Of a stretch of DNA of 64,000 bases, positions 18,397-26,992 are shown in pieces (the stretch's first letter is position 1; every line of letters starts with the position of its first letter). Source of the stretch: Streptomyces sp. SID13031 (lineage in GTDB: Bacteria > Actinomycetota > Actinomycetes > Propionibacteriales > Kribbellaceae); assembly GCF_010548305.1 (NCBI RefSeq), contig NZ_JAAGLV010000011.1:248001-312000 (forward strand), read 5' to 3'. The notes under the pieces were generated by a model, which ran no database searches, was not told the origin of the DNA, and saw nothing but the letters and a program-made list of their open reading frames with translations. The position numbers were made by a program, and so were the translations under genes.

Positions 18397-18580
18397 ATCT
18401 TGGTCGCCTCACGGGGTTCGTCGTCGGCCAGAAGTTGCATCATCAGGGTGCCGCTCCGGCCAGGCAATCGGTTCCCGGCCGCGAGCTGAGCACAAGGGAA
18501 TTCCTTCGGCGCCGAGGCTGCTGGTGTGCCGGTCAGGGGCGGCTTTAGAGTGGGTCCCTTCGGATCTGGGGAGGCGGTTG

Positions 18581-20971
18581 GTGGAGGGCGACGTTCCGGG
18601 GCCGGGTGGGGTGCGGACGGTTGATGAGCTGGGGAGTCGGCTGCGGGCGTTGCAGGTGTGGTCGGGGTTGTCGTTTCGGGAGATTCATCGGCGGGTGGTG
18701 AGTTCTCGGCAGCAGCGGGGGATCGCCGAGTTGCCGGCGTTCAATACGACGTACCGGTGTCTGTCGGCGGGTCGGACCAGGCTCGATGTGGAGTTGGTGG
18801 TCGATATCGCCCGGGCGGTGCTGGGGGACGAGTCGCGGGCGGCTGAGTGGCGGCAGGCGCATCAGGTGGTGTCAGGGCTGGCGGCGGATGCGTCCGTGGT
18901 GCAGATCGGTGATCGGGTGGAGTCCGGCGGGGATGGCTTCGTCGGGCGGGCAGGGACGGTCGAGCGGGCGCTGAGAGCGCTGGAAACGCATCGGCTGGTG
19001 TGTATCGACGGGATGCCGGGGGTGGGCAAGACCAGCTTGGCCGGGCGGGTGGCCAGCCGGGTGGCCGAGGTCGAGCTCGAGTTCTCGGTGAACCTGCGCG
19101 GGTACGACCCGGCGCGGCCGCCTGCCGATCCGGCCGCGGTGCTGGATGGGTTTCTGCGGCGGCTCGGCGTGCCGGGCAGCCGGATCCATGGGTTGGGGTT
19201 GTCGGCGCGGGCCGGCTTGTTCAACAAGCTGCTGGCCGGGCGGCGGACTGTCGTCCTGCTCGACAATGCGGCCTCCGACGATCAGGTGCAGCCGCTCACC
19301 GCGGCGAACGCGCTCACGGTGGTGACCAGCAGAAGGCGCCTGTCCGGAGCGCTCAGTGAACACCGGATCGGGCTGGACGTGTTCGAGCCGGCCGAGTCGG
19401 CGGTGCTGATCGGCCGGGCGGCGGGGGACAAGGTCAGCAGGGAGCCGGAGGTGGCGGCGCGGATCGCTGAGCTGGTCGGGCACCTGCCGCTCGCTCTCGC
19501 GGTACTGGCGGGGCGGATCAAGGCGCAGCCCGGGTGGACGCTCGGAGATCACCTCGAGCGGCTGGAGGAGCACACCGCCCGGCTGCGCCTCGACGACGGC
19601 GTGGCGGCCTCGCTTTCCCTTTCCTACCAGGCGTTGCCGCCGGCGGCCCGGCGCATGCTGCGGCTGCTCGCGCTCCACCCCGGCCGCGATTTCGACGCGT
19701 ACGCCGGCGCCGCCCTGGCCGGTACGCCGGTCGGGCAGGCGCGCGAGCAGCTGGTCAAACTCGTCCAGATGAATCTGCTCGAGGAGCACGGATGCGGCCG
19801 CTACGAGCTGCACGACCTGATCCGCCTGATGGCTTCCGACCAGGCCCGCGACGAGGACCCGGCGTCGGTACGCCGGACCGCGCTCGACGGGCTTTTCGAC
19901 TTCTACCGCAAGACGGTGGCGACCGCTGCGCTGGCGTACGCGCCGCAGGACCAGGACCGGATCGAGGCGATCCAGCAGACGGGCTGCTCGGAACTGCGGT
20001 TCACCGACCGGGACGCCGGCCGGGAGTGGCTCGACGTGGAGCGGCCCAACCTGATCGCCACCGCACTGTATGCGGCCGACCGTGGGCGGCCGGAGTACAC
20101 GATCGGGCTGTCGGCGATACTGACGTACTACCTGCGGACGGCGAGCCTGTTCACCGGCGCGGAAGTCCTGCACCTGGCCGCGATCCGGTGTGCGCAGTCG
20201 GATCACGACCGGGGTGTGGTCCACAACAACCTGGGTGCGATGTACTGGCGGGTCGGCCGGTTCGCCGAAGGCCGCGCTGAGTACCAGCAGGCGGTGGATT
20301 TCGCCCGGCGGGCGGGCAACCGGCTCGGTGAGGCGAACGCGCTGTCGAATGTTGCCCTCGGCTACTACCGGCTGGTTGACTATCGGCAGGCGATGCGCTG
20401 TCAGCGGGAGGCGTTCGTGCTGTTCGAGGCCGAGGGCAGCCTGAAGGGGATGGCGACCGCGCTGGCCGGGCAGGGCTGGCCGGAGTTGCGGCTGAACCGG
20501 CCCGAAGTGGCCTTGGAGCTGTTCGAGCAGGGCCTCGCGGTCTGCCGGAAGCTGGGCCCGGACACCTTCGAGGAGGCCTTTGCGCTCAACAACGTGGCGG
20601 CCGCGCAGGAAGCGCTCGGGCGGCTGGACGACGCACGGGAAGGCTACGAGCAGGCGCTCACGCTGGCCCGCCGGGTGTCTTTCGTCAACTGCGAGAGCGA
20701 CAGCCTGAACAGCCTCGGCCGGCTGCAACTGGCAGCCGGCCGAGTCGAGCAGGCGATCACGTTCCACCAGCAGGCCCTCGACCTGACCATCCGGCTCGGG
20801 AGCAAACCGTTCACCATCGAGATCCGCAACGACTACGGCCATGCCCTGGCAGCAGCCGGCCGGATCACCGAGGCGGCCGAACAGCACCGCACGGCCAAAG
20901 CAGACGCCGACCGGATCGAGGACCGCCACGAACTACACCGCGCCGAGACAGCCCTGGCCCGGATCACCTAA
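18581..20971 (+). CDS. STAND-type regulator with HTH, NB-ARC ATPase and TPR repeats
   Basis: A protein of about 796 residues. The N-terminal part (about 12-100) is the XRE-like domain that precedes NB-ARC in many actinobacterial regulators (VDELGSRLRALQVWSG and NTTYRCLSAGR). The P-loop is GMPGVGKTS (144-152), Walker B RTVVLLDNA (222-230), and GHLPLAL (300-306) matches the GLPLA motif. TPR-like helix pairs fill about 520-780. GTG 18581 was chosen because GGGGAGG lies six bases upstream; an open frame reaches back to 18107. It converges with the secreted-protein trio with overlapping stops. Such proteins act as ATP-dependent signal-sensing switches; the target is unknown. Confidence 0.88.
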   Translation: MEGDVPGPGGVRTVDELGSRLRALQVWSGLSFREIHRRVVSSRQQRGIAELPAFNTTYRCLSAGRTRLDVELVVDIARAVLGDESRAAEWRQAHQVVSGLAADASVVQIGDRVESGGDGFVGRAGTVERALRALETHRLVCIDGMPGVGKTSLAGRVASRVAEVELEFSVNLRGYDPARPPADPAAVLDGFLRRLGVPGSRIHGLGLSARAGLFNKLLAGRRTVVLLDNAASDDQVQPLTAANALTVVTSRRRLSGALSEHRIGLDVFEPAESAVLIGRAAGDKVSREPEVAARIAELVGHLPLALAVLAGRIKAQPGWTLGDHLERLEEHTARLRLDDGVAASLSLSYQALPPAARRMLRLLALHPGRDFDAYAGAALAGTPVGQAREQLVKLVQMNLLEEHGCGRYELHDLIRLMASDQARDEDPASVRRTALDGLFDFYRKTVATAALAYAPQDQDRIEAIQQTGCSELRFTDRDAGREWLDVERPNLIATALYAADRGRPEYTIGLSAILTYYLRTASLFTGAEVLHLAAIRCAQSDHDRGVVHNNLGAMYWRVGRFAEGRAEYQQAVDFARRAGNRLGEANALSNVALGYYRLVDYRQAMRCQREAFVLFEAEGSLKGMATALAGQGWPELRLNRPEVALELFEQGLAVCRKLGPDTFEEAFALNNVAAAQEALGRLDDAREGYEQALTLARRVSFVNCESDSLNSLGRLQLAAGRVEQAITFHQQALDLTIRLGSKPFTIEIRNDYGHALAAAGRITEAAEQHRTAKADADRIEDRHELHRAETALARIT

Positions 20972-21393
20972 CAGGGCCAGCCGTATTCCGTGCCGTACCA
21001 GGGGGTCCAGGCGGTGTATCTGCGCTTCTCCTCGCCCTTGGCCTCGTACATCATGAACCGGACGCACTTGCCTTCTTCGTGGTCGAACTTGCAGTAGTTC
21101 CAGCCGTCGGCGGCGGGCTGCGCCTGGCAGTACCGGTCCTTGCCGTAGTTGGTCTGGACGTGCACGACGGCCGCCCAGCCGTTCGGGTCGAGGTCCCTGA
21201 TCCACTGGTCGTCACCGACCCAGGCGAAGCAGGTGGAGGCGTACTCGGTGGTCAAGTACCGGCAGGCGCCTGCCGGCGGGGTATCGGCCAGTACCGCGGC
21301 GCCGGCCTGGCCGGCGCCGGCCCCGCCGCCGAGGAGCAGCAGTGCCCCGGCGACCGAACCGAATGCCGTTCTGAAGCGGCGCTTGGTCAGCAT
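20968..21393 (-). CDS. Secreted six-cysteine protein, paralogue 1
   Basis: A 141-residue protein with a Sec signal peptide (MLTKRRFRTAF, then Gly/Ala/Leu-rich core to about residue 36). The mature part shares with its two upstream neighbours the pattern GDDQW, TNYGK, DGW-YC-DH, CVRF and W-PWY, and six cysteines at matching places, so three disulfides are likely. I do not recognise the family. ATG 21393 overlaps the stop of paralogue 2 by seven bases, so translation is coupled. The stop TAG overlaps the TAA of the convergent STAND gene. Confidence 0.8.
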   Translation of the reverse strand: MLTKRRFRTAFGSVAGALLLLGGGAGAGQAGAAVLADTPPAGACRYLTTEYASTCFAWVGDDQWIRDLDPNGWAAVVHVQTNYGKDRYCQAQPAADGWNYCKFDHEEGKCVRFMMYEAKGEEKRRYTAWTPWYGTEYGWPC

Positions 21394-21854
21394 GCGTTGC
21401 CGTTGGAGGTCTTGTACCAGGGGGACCAGGCGCTGAAGCGACCGAGGTCGCTGCCCTTCTTCTCGTACAGGAAGAAGCGTACGCAGGTGCCCTCACGGTG
21501 GTCGTACTTGCACTCCTTCCAGCCATCGGCCGCGGCCGGTGCCACGCACTCGCGCGTCTTGCCGTAGTTGGTCTCGACGTGGGCGATGGCGGTCCAGCCG
21601 TTCGCGTCACCGTCGATCACCCACTGGTCGTCGCCGTCCCACTGGTAGCAGGTCGCGGCCCAGGCGGTGGCGATACCGACACAGTTGGTCGGCCCGGCGG
21701 CCAATGCGGTGGTGGCGGAGACGGACGCGCTCCGCTGGGCTGCCGCAGGCTCCGGCGCCGCAGGTGCGGCGGCAGCGACGGTGGCCGCACCGACGGAGAC
21801 CAGGGCAGTCCCGGCCAGCACTGCGAACGTACGGCGGAGAAGGTGGTTGCTCAT
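21387..21854 (-). CDS. Secreted six-cysteine protein, paralogue 2
   Basis: A 155-residue protein with a signal peptide (MSNHLLRRTFAVLAG to about residue 30), then an Ala/Pro-rich linker of about 20 residues and the same six-cysteine domain as the flanking paralogues: TCYQWDGDDQW, ETNYGK, DGWKECKYDH, GTCVRF, WSPWY and a terminal cysteine. A GAAAGGA binding site precedes ATG 21854. The mature protein has the same cysteine order as paralogues 1 and 3. Function unknown. Confidence 0.8.
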   Translation of the reverse strand: MSNHLLRRTFAVLAGTALVSVGAATVAAAAPAAPEPAAAQRSASVSATTALAAGPTNCVGIATAWAATCYQWDGDDQWVIDGDANGWTAIAHVETNYGKTRECVAPAAADGWKECKYDHREGTCVRFFLYEKKGSDLGRFSAWSPWYKTSNGNAC

Positions 21855-21867
21855 GAGAGTCCTTTCA

Positions 21868-21917
21868 GACAGAGAAGGAGAAGACTGAAGAGGAAGAGGA
21901 GGAGGGGGAGGCGGGGC
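21868..21917. repeat. Purine-rich low-complexity tract between paralogues 3 and 2
   Basis: The plus strand from about 21868 to 21917 is nearly all A and G (for example GAAGAGGAAGAGGAGG), so the mRNA of the minus-strand operon carries a polypyrimidine run in the 67-base gap between the genes. It is unlike the surrounding GC-rich sequence and could affect mRNA structure or translation of the next gene. Confidence 0.8.
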
Positions 21918-21921
21918 AGGA

Positions 21922-22353
21922 TCAGGCGTCGAAGCCGCATTCCTTGCCGGTGGAGGTGCTGTACCAGAGCGTCCAGTTGGTGTGCCGGCCGGGCGTGGTG
22001 CCCTTGTGCTCCGTCATCCGGAACGACACACACTTCTTCTCTTCGTGGTCGTACTTGCATTCCTTCCAGCCTTCCGCGGCGGTAGGGGCGGCGCACTCGC
22101 GGAACTTTCCGTAGTTCGTCCGGACCTCGACGACGGCGGTGTAGCCGTTCGCGTCGAGGTCGCGCACCCACTGGTCGTCTCCGTCCCACTCGTAACAGGT
22201 CTCGCCCCAGCCGGCGTAGAAGTTCAGGCAGGCGAAAGGCGGAGCAGCCTGGACGGCGGTCGGTGCCGCAGTGGCGGTGGTGGCGCCGGTGAGTGTGAGG
22301 AGCGCGGTGCCGGCGAGGGCGACGAGCGTCCGGGTGAGGGCAGGTCTGGGCAT
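21922..22353 (-). CDS. Secreted six-cysteine protein, paralogue 3 (first in the operon)
   Basis: A 143-residue protein starting at ATG 22353 behind AAAGGAA. The signal peptide runs to about residue 30 (TATAA/PTAV). The mature domain has CYEWDGDDQWVRDLD, VRTNYGK, EGWKECKYDHE, CVSFRM, TNWTLWY and a cysteine three residues from the end. Cys count and spacing match paralogues 1 and 2, indicating tandem duplication. This is the promoter-proximal gene; its 5' region lies back to back with proC. A longer open frame continues upstream but has no signal peptide in that form. Confidence 0.82.
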   Translation of the reverse strand: MPRPALTRTLVALAGTALLTLTGATTATAAPTAVQAAPPFACLNFYAGWGETCYEWDGDDQWVRDLDANGYTAVVEVRTNYGKFRECAAPTAAEGWKECKYDHEEKKCVSFRMTEHKGTTPGRHTNWTLWYSTSTGKECGFDA

Positions 22354-22461
22354 CAAGGATTCCTTTCGGCAGGGCGGTTGCCGAAGCAGCATGCGGCCCG
22401 GGGAACGGTCGCGTCGCGGAATTCGAACGAAGTCGAACGGGACCACGGTTAACCTGAGCCC

Positions 22462-23271
22462 ATGAGTACGAACGGGCAGGTGGCCATACTCGGCGCTGGT
22501 GTGATGGGTGAGACGTTGTTGTCCGGGCTGTTGCGGGCCGGCCGGCGACCGGACGAGTTGCTGATCACTGAGCGGCGCGAGGAGCGGGCGACCGAGTTGC
22601 GGGAGCGGTACGGCGTGGATGTGGTGACGAACATCGAGGCCGCGGCGAAGGCGGACACTCTCGTTCTGGTGGTCAAACCGCAGGACATGGGCGAGTTGCT
22701 CGCCGAGATCAGCCCGGCGATCCGCCCGACCCAGACGATCGTCTCGCTGGCGGCCGGTATCACCACCACCTTCGTCGAGTCGCGACTGCCCGAAGGCGTC
22801 GCCGTCGTGCGGGTCATGCCGAACACGCCGGCCCTGGTCGACGAAGGGATGGCGGCGATCTCCCGTGGCGCGCACTGCGACGAGAGCCATCTGGTTCTCG
22901 CCGAGGGGCTGCTGGCCGCGACCGGCAAGGTCATCCGGGTGCCGGAGAAGCAGCAGGACGCGGTGACCGCGATCTCGGGTTCCGGTCCGGCGTACATCTT
23001 CTTCGTGGTGGAGTCCATGATCGAGGCCGGCGTGCACATGGGCCTGCCGCGCTCGACCGCCACCGAGTTGGTCGTCCAGACCGTCGTCGGCTCGGCCAAG
23101 CTCCTTCGCGAGACCGGCGAACACCCGGTCGTACTGCGGGAACGCGTCACCTCCCCAGGCGGTACTACGGCCGCAGCGGTACGGGAGCTCGAAGACCACA
23201 AGGTCCGGGCCGCGTTCCTCTCGGCCATCGAAGCCGCCCGCAACCGTTCCCGGGCCCTTGCCGCCGAGTAA
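22462..23271 (+). CDS. proC: Pyrroline-5-carboxylate reductase
   Basis: ProC reduces pyrroline-5-carboxylate to proline with NAD(P)H. The Rossmann start VAILGAGVMGETLLSGLL, the VKPQDM and VVRVMPNTPALV segments and the conserved C-terminal ISGSGPAYIFFVVE and RERVTSPGGTTAAA motifs are present. 269 residues is normal. It is divergent from the secreted-protein operon; the 108-base gap holds two TCGAACG repeats (about 22423-22440) and a GGTTAACC palindrome just before the gene. Confidence 0.96.
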   Translation: MSTNGQVAILGAGVMGETLLSGLLRAGRRPDELLITERREERATELRERYGVDVVTNIEAAAKADTLVLVVKPQDMGELLAEISPAIRPTQTIVSLAAGITTTFVESRLPEGVAVVRVMPNTPALVDEGMAAISRGAHCDESHLVLAEGLLAATGKVIRVPEKQQDAVTAISGSGPAYIFFVVESMIEAGVHMGLPRSTATELVVQTVVGSAKLLRETGEHPVVLRERVTSPGGTTAAAVRELEDHKVRAAFLSAIEAARNRSRALAAE

Positions 23272-23830
23272 CCCGGGCGAGCAGGATCCCCAAGCGCCCG
23301 CCCGCGCCGTTCCGCCCCTGCCCTGGTCGCCTCGGCTGGAGCACCACCTGTACCGCGAACCGTTCTGGCTGATCTTCGTCTTCGGCGTCGTCCTGTCCCT
23401 GATCGACTTGACCCGCTCGGACGACCTCGGGCTGCGGCAGTGGGTGTCCGGTCCCGTCGCGCTCCTGCTGCTCTGGGGTGGGTTGTCGATAGCGGCCGGC
23501 CGGTTGACTGTCCGCACTGACGGGTTGGTGCTCAGAGGTGCGCTGCTTCGCCGTCGGTACAGCTGGAAAGCGGTCGACGGCGTGCAGCGGCGTGGCGAGA
23601 AGAAGGTGGTCATCGACCTCGGCCACCGAGGCACCCGCACCTTCAAGTACGACGGTGTTTCCGGCCGGCCTTCGGCTGACGAGGTGGCCGGCGTGGTCGA
23701 GCGGCTGCGCGGTTACAACACCTCGGCGTTGACCAGTTACCGGGTGTCGTTATCCTGGGGCGCCGCGGTCTTTCTGCCGGCGGCCGCAGGGGTCGTCGCT
23801 GCAACGGCCTGGGCCTTGATCAAGGGATAA
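23258..23830 (+). CDS. PH-domain-like membrane protein
   Basis: A protein of about 190 residues with two hydrophobic segments near the N-terminus (FWLIFVFGVVLSLI and WVSGPVALLLLWGGLSIAAG), a PH-like beta domain (LTVRTDGLVLRGALLRRRYSWKAVDG onward) and one C-terminal helix. The assumed TTG start at 23258 overlaps the end of proC by 14 bases; no ATG or GTG lies closer. It forms a pair with the next gene, which has the same layout, so both may be related. Function unknown. Confidence 0.65.
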   Translation: MPPSNPGEQDPQAPARAVPPLPWSPRLEHHLYREPFWLIFVFGVVLSLIDLTRSDDLGLRQWVSGPVALLLLWGGLSIAAGRLTVRTDGLVLRGALLRRRYSWKAVDGVQRRGEKKVVIDLGHRGTRTFKYDGVSGRPSADEVAGVVERLRGYNTSALTSYRVSLSWGAAVFLPAAAGVVAATAWALIKG

Positions 23831-23834
23831 ATCG

Positions 23835-24473
23835 ATGTCGGGTCAGCTAATCGGAGCCGAGGGGTCTATGGTCCCGCCCATGGGAAATCGTTCGAGCGGC
23901 ACCGATGACGCTGCCGCGCGCCCCAGCACCGACTCCGCTTCTCTGGATGACGACCACTCGATCCCGGCCCTGCCCTGGCAGGTGCCGCTGGATCCGGCAC
24001 CGTGGTGGGCCTGGGCCTTGTTCGTGGTGCCATTCATTGCCGTACCGGCGCTGAACTCCTGGCTTTGGATGGGGGCGCGCGACTTCCTCGCCGTCGGCCT
24101 GTTCACCGTCATCGGCGCCTCCGTCGTCCGCGTCGCCGGGGGCGTCGTCCTGTACCGGGTCGAGATCACCCCCACCGTCCTCAAGGCCCGGACCAGCCTC
24201 CTCGTCCGCAGCCTCGCCTGGCAGGACGTCGACGACATCGAGATCGTCGACGGCTCCGTCGTGCTGACCAGCGGCAAGGACGAGAACGAGATCAACGGCA
24301 TCGCGAAGGACCAGACCGCGCACGCCGCCCTCGTCATGCAGGCCGCGCGCGACGCGGCCGACGACCGGCCGGTACGCCGTTCCCGCCCGCGACCCGGTAT
24401 CGGTGTCGCCTTCGTGCTCGCCTACCTGGTGCTGGCGGTCGGCGCCTTCCTGCTTCGCTGGCACTTGCTCTGA
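23835..24473 (+). CDS. PH-domain-like membrane protein, second copy
   Basis: A protein of up to 212 residues. A Ser/Asp-rich N-terminus of about 50 residues is followed by two hydrophobic segments (WWAWALFVVPFIAVPAL and FLAVGLFTVIGASVV), a PH-like domain (LYRVEITPTVLKARTSLLVR onward) and a C-terminal helix. The start could be ATG 23835, 23868 or 23880; GAGGGG lies just before 23868. It sits four bases after the preceding gene. Its stop is ten bases from a convergent gene. Function unknown. Confidence 0.65.
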   Translation: MSGQLIGAEGSMVPPMGNRSSGTDDAAARPSTDSASLDDDHSIPALPWQVPLDPAPWWAWALFVVPFIAVPALNSWLWMGARDFLAVGLFTVIGASVVRVAGGVVLYRVEITPTVLKARTSLLVRSLAWQDVDDIEIVDGSVVLTSGKDENEINGIAKDQTAHAALVMQAARDAADDRPVRRSRPRPGIGVAFVLAYLVLAVGAFLLRWHLL

Positions 24474-24482
24474 CCTCAAGCC

Positions 24483-24917
24483 CTAGCCCCGGGCAGCCCA
24501 AGGCCCTTCGCCCGTCAGCTTCTCCGGCGTGACCCGGGCGATCACCGCGGTCTCGGAGTACCGGTTCTCGAACGGGTAGTCCTTGCCGAGGTACCGCTGC
24601 GCCTGCTTGTCCATCAGCGCCGTCCACTCCGCGCCGATCTCCGGCCCGGTCACCTCCGCGCGTCCACGAATCACCAGGTACTGCGTAAGTCCGCGCGCGC
24701 TGGGTTGATCGTCCTCGATGACCAGGGTGACCCGGGGATCGCGCCGCAGGTTCGCGGCCTTGCGCTGGTAACCCTCCATCCCGATCAGGACCTGGTCGCC
24801 GTCGCGCTCGGCCCAGACGAGCGACGCTTGCGGTGAGCCGTCCGCATCGACCGTGACGAGGACGGCGTGGTTGCCGGTGGCGAAGAGCCGATGGGTGCTG
24901 GCAGGCAAAGAGGTCAT
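24483..24917 (-). CDS. PPOX-class F420- or flavin-dependent oxidoreductase
   Basis: A 144-residue split beta-barrel protein of the pyridoxamine phosphate oxidase-like superfamily. Typical segments are HAVLVTVDADGSPQASLVW, KAANLRRDPRVTLVIED and YLVIRGRAEVT. Small PPOX proteins in actinobacteria often bind F420. ATG 24917 was chosen. It is divergent from an HxlR-type regulator across a 51-base gap, so that regulator probably controls it. Substrate unknown. Confidence 0.82.
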   Translation of the reverse strand: MTSLPASTHRLFATGNHAVLVTVDADGSPQASLVWAERDGDQVLIGMEGYQRKAANLRRDPRVTLVIEDDQPSARGLTQYLVIRGRAEVTGPEIGAEWTALMDKQAQRYLGKDYPFENRYSETAVIARVTPEKLTGEGPWAARG

Positions 24918-24968
24918 GGCGAAGACGCTAGACAGCGCAACGGGAACCCCTGAGTACCCTTGGGCCCT

Positions 24969-25319
24969 GTGGATGGAATCGGTGACGTCTTCCTCGCGGA
25001 CTGCCCAGCCCGGCTTGCGGTCGAGGTGATCGCCGACAAGTGGGCTGTCGTGGTCCTCTACGGCCTCAGCGAAGGCCCGCGCCGGCACGGCGAGCTGGTC
25101 ACGCTGATCGGCGGGATCTCGAAGAAGGTGCTTACCCAGACGCTGCGTCGGCTCCAGGTCAATGGGCTGGTCACGCGGCAGGACTACGGCGGCGTCCCAC
25201 CCCGAGTCGACTACGACCTGACCGAGCTGGGCAAGACCCTGATGGAGCCGATCCGGATGCTGACCACCTGGGCCGCCGTCAACGGGGACGCCGTACTGGC
25301 TGCTCAGGAGAGTGCATAA
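24969..25319 (+). CDS. HxlR-family transcriptional regulator
   Basis: A 116-residue winged-helix protein. The single cysteine near the N-terminus (DCPARLAVEVIADKWAV) and the SKKVLTQTLRRLQVNGLV recognition helix are typical of HxlR/YodB-type redox or aldehyde sensors. GTG 24969 was chosen over a TTG at 24960. It is divergent from the PPOX gene and stands directly before the LLM oxidoreductase gene, so it probably regulates both redox enzymes. Confidence 0.85.
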   Translation: MDGIGDVFLADCPARLAVEVIADKWAVVVLYGLSEGPRRHGELVTLIGGISKKVLTQTLRRLQVNGLVTRQDYGGVPPRVDYDLTELGKTLMEPIRMLTTWAAVNGDAVLAAQESA

Positions 25320-25329
25320 GCTCGGCGGT

Positions 25330-26232
25330 ATGGACTTCTCCCTTTGGCCGAGTGCCGCCCGGACCTGGCAGGAAGTACTCGAGGGCGCGGAGTACGCCGA
25401 GAGTACGGGCTGGTACGGCGTCTGGATGGCCGACCACTTCATGGTGAACGGCGACGACCTGTCGCTTCCGATGAACGAGTGCTTCGCGCTGCTGGCCGGG
25501 CTCGCGGTCAGGACCGAGCGGGTGCGGCTCGGCTCGATGGTGCTCGGCAACACCTACCGGCATCCGGCCGTGGTGGCGAAGCAGGCGGCGACGCTCGACC
25601 AGATGAGCGGCGGCCGGTTCGTGCTCGGCCTCGGCGCCGGCTGGCAGGTGAACGAGCACGAGGCCTACGGCATCGAACTGCCGCCGGTGAAGGAGTTGCT
25701 GGCCCGGTTCGAGGAGGCCTGCCAGGTCTTCACCGGGTTGCTCAAACAGGACCGGACCGACTTCGCCGGCAAGTACTACCAGCTCACCGATGCACCATTG
25801 GAGCCGAAGCCGGCCAAGCTGCCGATCCTGATCGGCGCCTCGGGCGAGAAGGTTGCCCTGGGCATCGTTGCCAAGTACGCGGACGAATGGAACCACTGGG
25901 GTCTGCCTGAGGTCGCCGAGCACAAGGGCAACGTGTTCCGCGAGCACTGCGAGCGGATCGGCCGCGACCCGTCGAGCGTCCGGCGGTCCACCCAGGCGAT
26001 CATCGAGATCATCGAGCCGGGTGACACCGAGGCGGAGGGACGCCGCGACAGCCGGATCGCCGCCGGCCGCCCGACGATCATGGGCTCGGCCGATTACGTG
26101 CTGGACACTGTCGCCCGCTATCCCGCGGCCGGGATCGACGAGTTCCTCGTCCCGGATGGCTTCCTGGGCAGCGGTTCCCACCGCTTCGACGCCCTGGAAC
26201 GCTTGAGGACAGAGGTGTTCGAGAAGGTCTAG
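25330..26232 (+). CDS. LLM class F420-dependent oxidoreductase
   Basis: A protein of about 300 residues with the luciferase-like monooxygenase TIM barrel: GVWMADHFMV, RVRLGSMVLGNTYRHPAVVAKQAATLDQ, GGRFVLGLGAGW and PILIGASGEK. These match the F420-dependent branch found in actinobacteria. ATG 25330 lies just after the HxlR stop; GTG 25312 is also in frame. Together with the upstream regulator and the PPOX gene it forms a small redox cluster. Substrate unknown. Confidence 0.87.
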   Translation: MDFSLWPSAARTWQEVLEGAEYAESTGWYGVWMADHFMVNGDDLSLPMNECFALLAGLAVRTERVRLGSMVLGNTYRHPAVVAKQAATLDQMSGGRFVLGLGAGWQVNEHEAYGIELPPVKELLARFEEACQVFTGLLKQDRTDFAGKYYQLTDAPLEPKPAKLPILIGASGEKVALGIVAKYADEWNHWGLPEVAEHKGNVFREHCERIGRDPSSVRRSTQAIIEIIEPGDTEAEGRRDSRIAAGRPTIMGSADYVLDTVARYPAAGIDEFLVPDGFLGSGSHRFDALERLRTEVFEKV

Positions 26233-26242
26233 CGGCCCGGGG

Positions 26243-26992
26243 TCAGAGCTCAAGTGTTGCCACAACCGGCCAGTGGTCGCTCGGGAGGCGACCGTCTGGC
26301 CGGTAGTGCGAGACCTCGGCGTCGACGACTCGCCAGCCCTTGCCGATCAGGATGTGGTCGATGCGCTCCTGGTCGGTCGCGCGCCCGAAGTCGTGGAAGG
26401 TGGCACCCGCCTCCGCCGGTACTGCGTCCAGCCAGCCCGCATCCAGCAGTGCTCGAAGTGGCGCCGACCCAGGCCCGGCGTTGAGGTCGCCGAGCAGCAC
26501 CCAATGACGCTCCGGCTCGGCCGCCATCCACTGGTCGAGCAGCTTGGACGACTCCACCCGCGCGATCTCGCCCAGGTGGTCGTAGTGGGTGTTCGCGATC
26601 CCGGCCAGCGTCCCGTCAGCATGGTGGAGGCGCACGAGTGTGGCGATCCGGGTCAGATCCGCATCCCACCCGACCGACCCCGGCGTCGTCGGCGCGGCCG
26701 ACAACCAGCGGGTCTCGTGAGACTCCACCCGCCAATCGCCCGGCCGGACCATCACCACCGAGTGCTCGCCCGCGTGGACGCCGTCATCCCGCCCGGCCCC
26801 GACGATCCCGTACTGCGCGAACCGCTCGCGCAGATACTCCAACTGGTCGGGCAGCACCTCCTGCAGCCCGACCACGTCGGCCTCCAACGCCTCGATCGCA
26901 GCCGCGGTCGCCGCGCGCCGCAGTACCCACGAATCGTCGCCGTCGGGCGCCGAGGAGTTCCGGATGTTGAACGTCGCCACTCGCAATCTCAC
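26243..26992 (-). CDS. Endonuclease/exonuclease/phosphatase family protein
   Basis: A 249-residue enzyme of the DNase I-like fold. Conserved active-site segments are RVATFNIRN (Asn), VGLQEV (metal-binding Glu), NTHYDHLGE, VLLGDLNAGPGS (Asp/Asn) and the terminal PSDHWPVVA (Asp-His pair). The start is GTG 26992, overlapping the trpS stop (GTGA), so it is co-translated with trpS. It has no signal peptide. Whether it acts on nucleic acid, lipid or a small phosphate ester cannot be told. Confidence 0.85.
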   Translation of the reverse strand: MRLRVATFNIRNSSAPDGDDSWVLRRAATAAAIEALEADVVGLQEVLPDQLEYLRERFAQYGIVGAGRDDGVHAGEHSVVMVRPGDWRVESHETRWLSAAPTTPGSVGWDADLTRIATLVRLHHADGTLAGIANTHYDHLGEIARVESSKLLDQWMAAEPERHWVLLGDLNAGPGSAPLRALLDAGWLDAVPAEAGATFHDFGRATDQERIDHILIGKGWRVVDAEVSHYRPDGRLPSDHWPVVATLEL

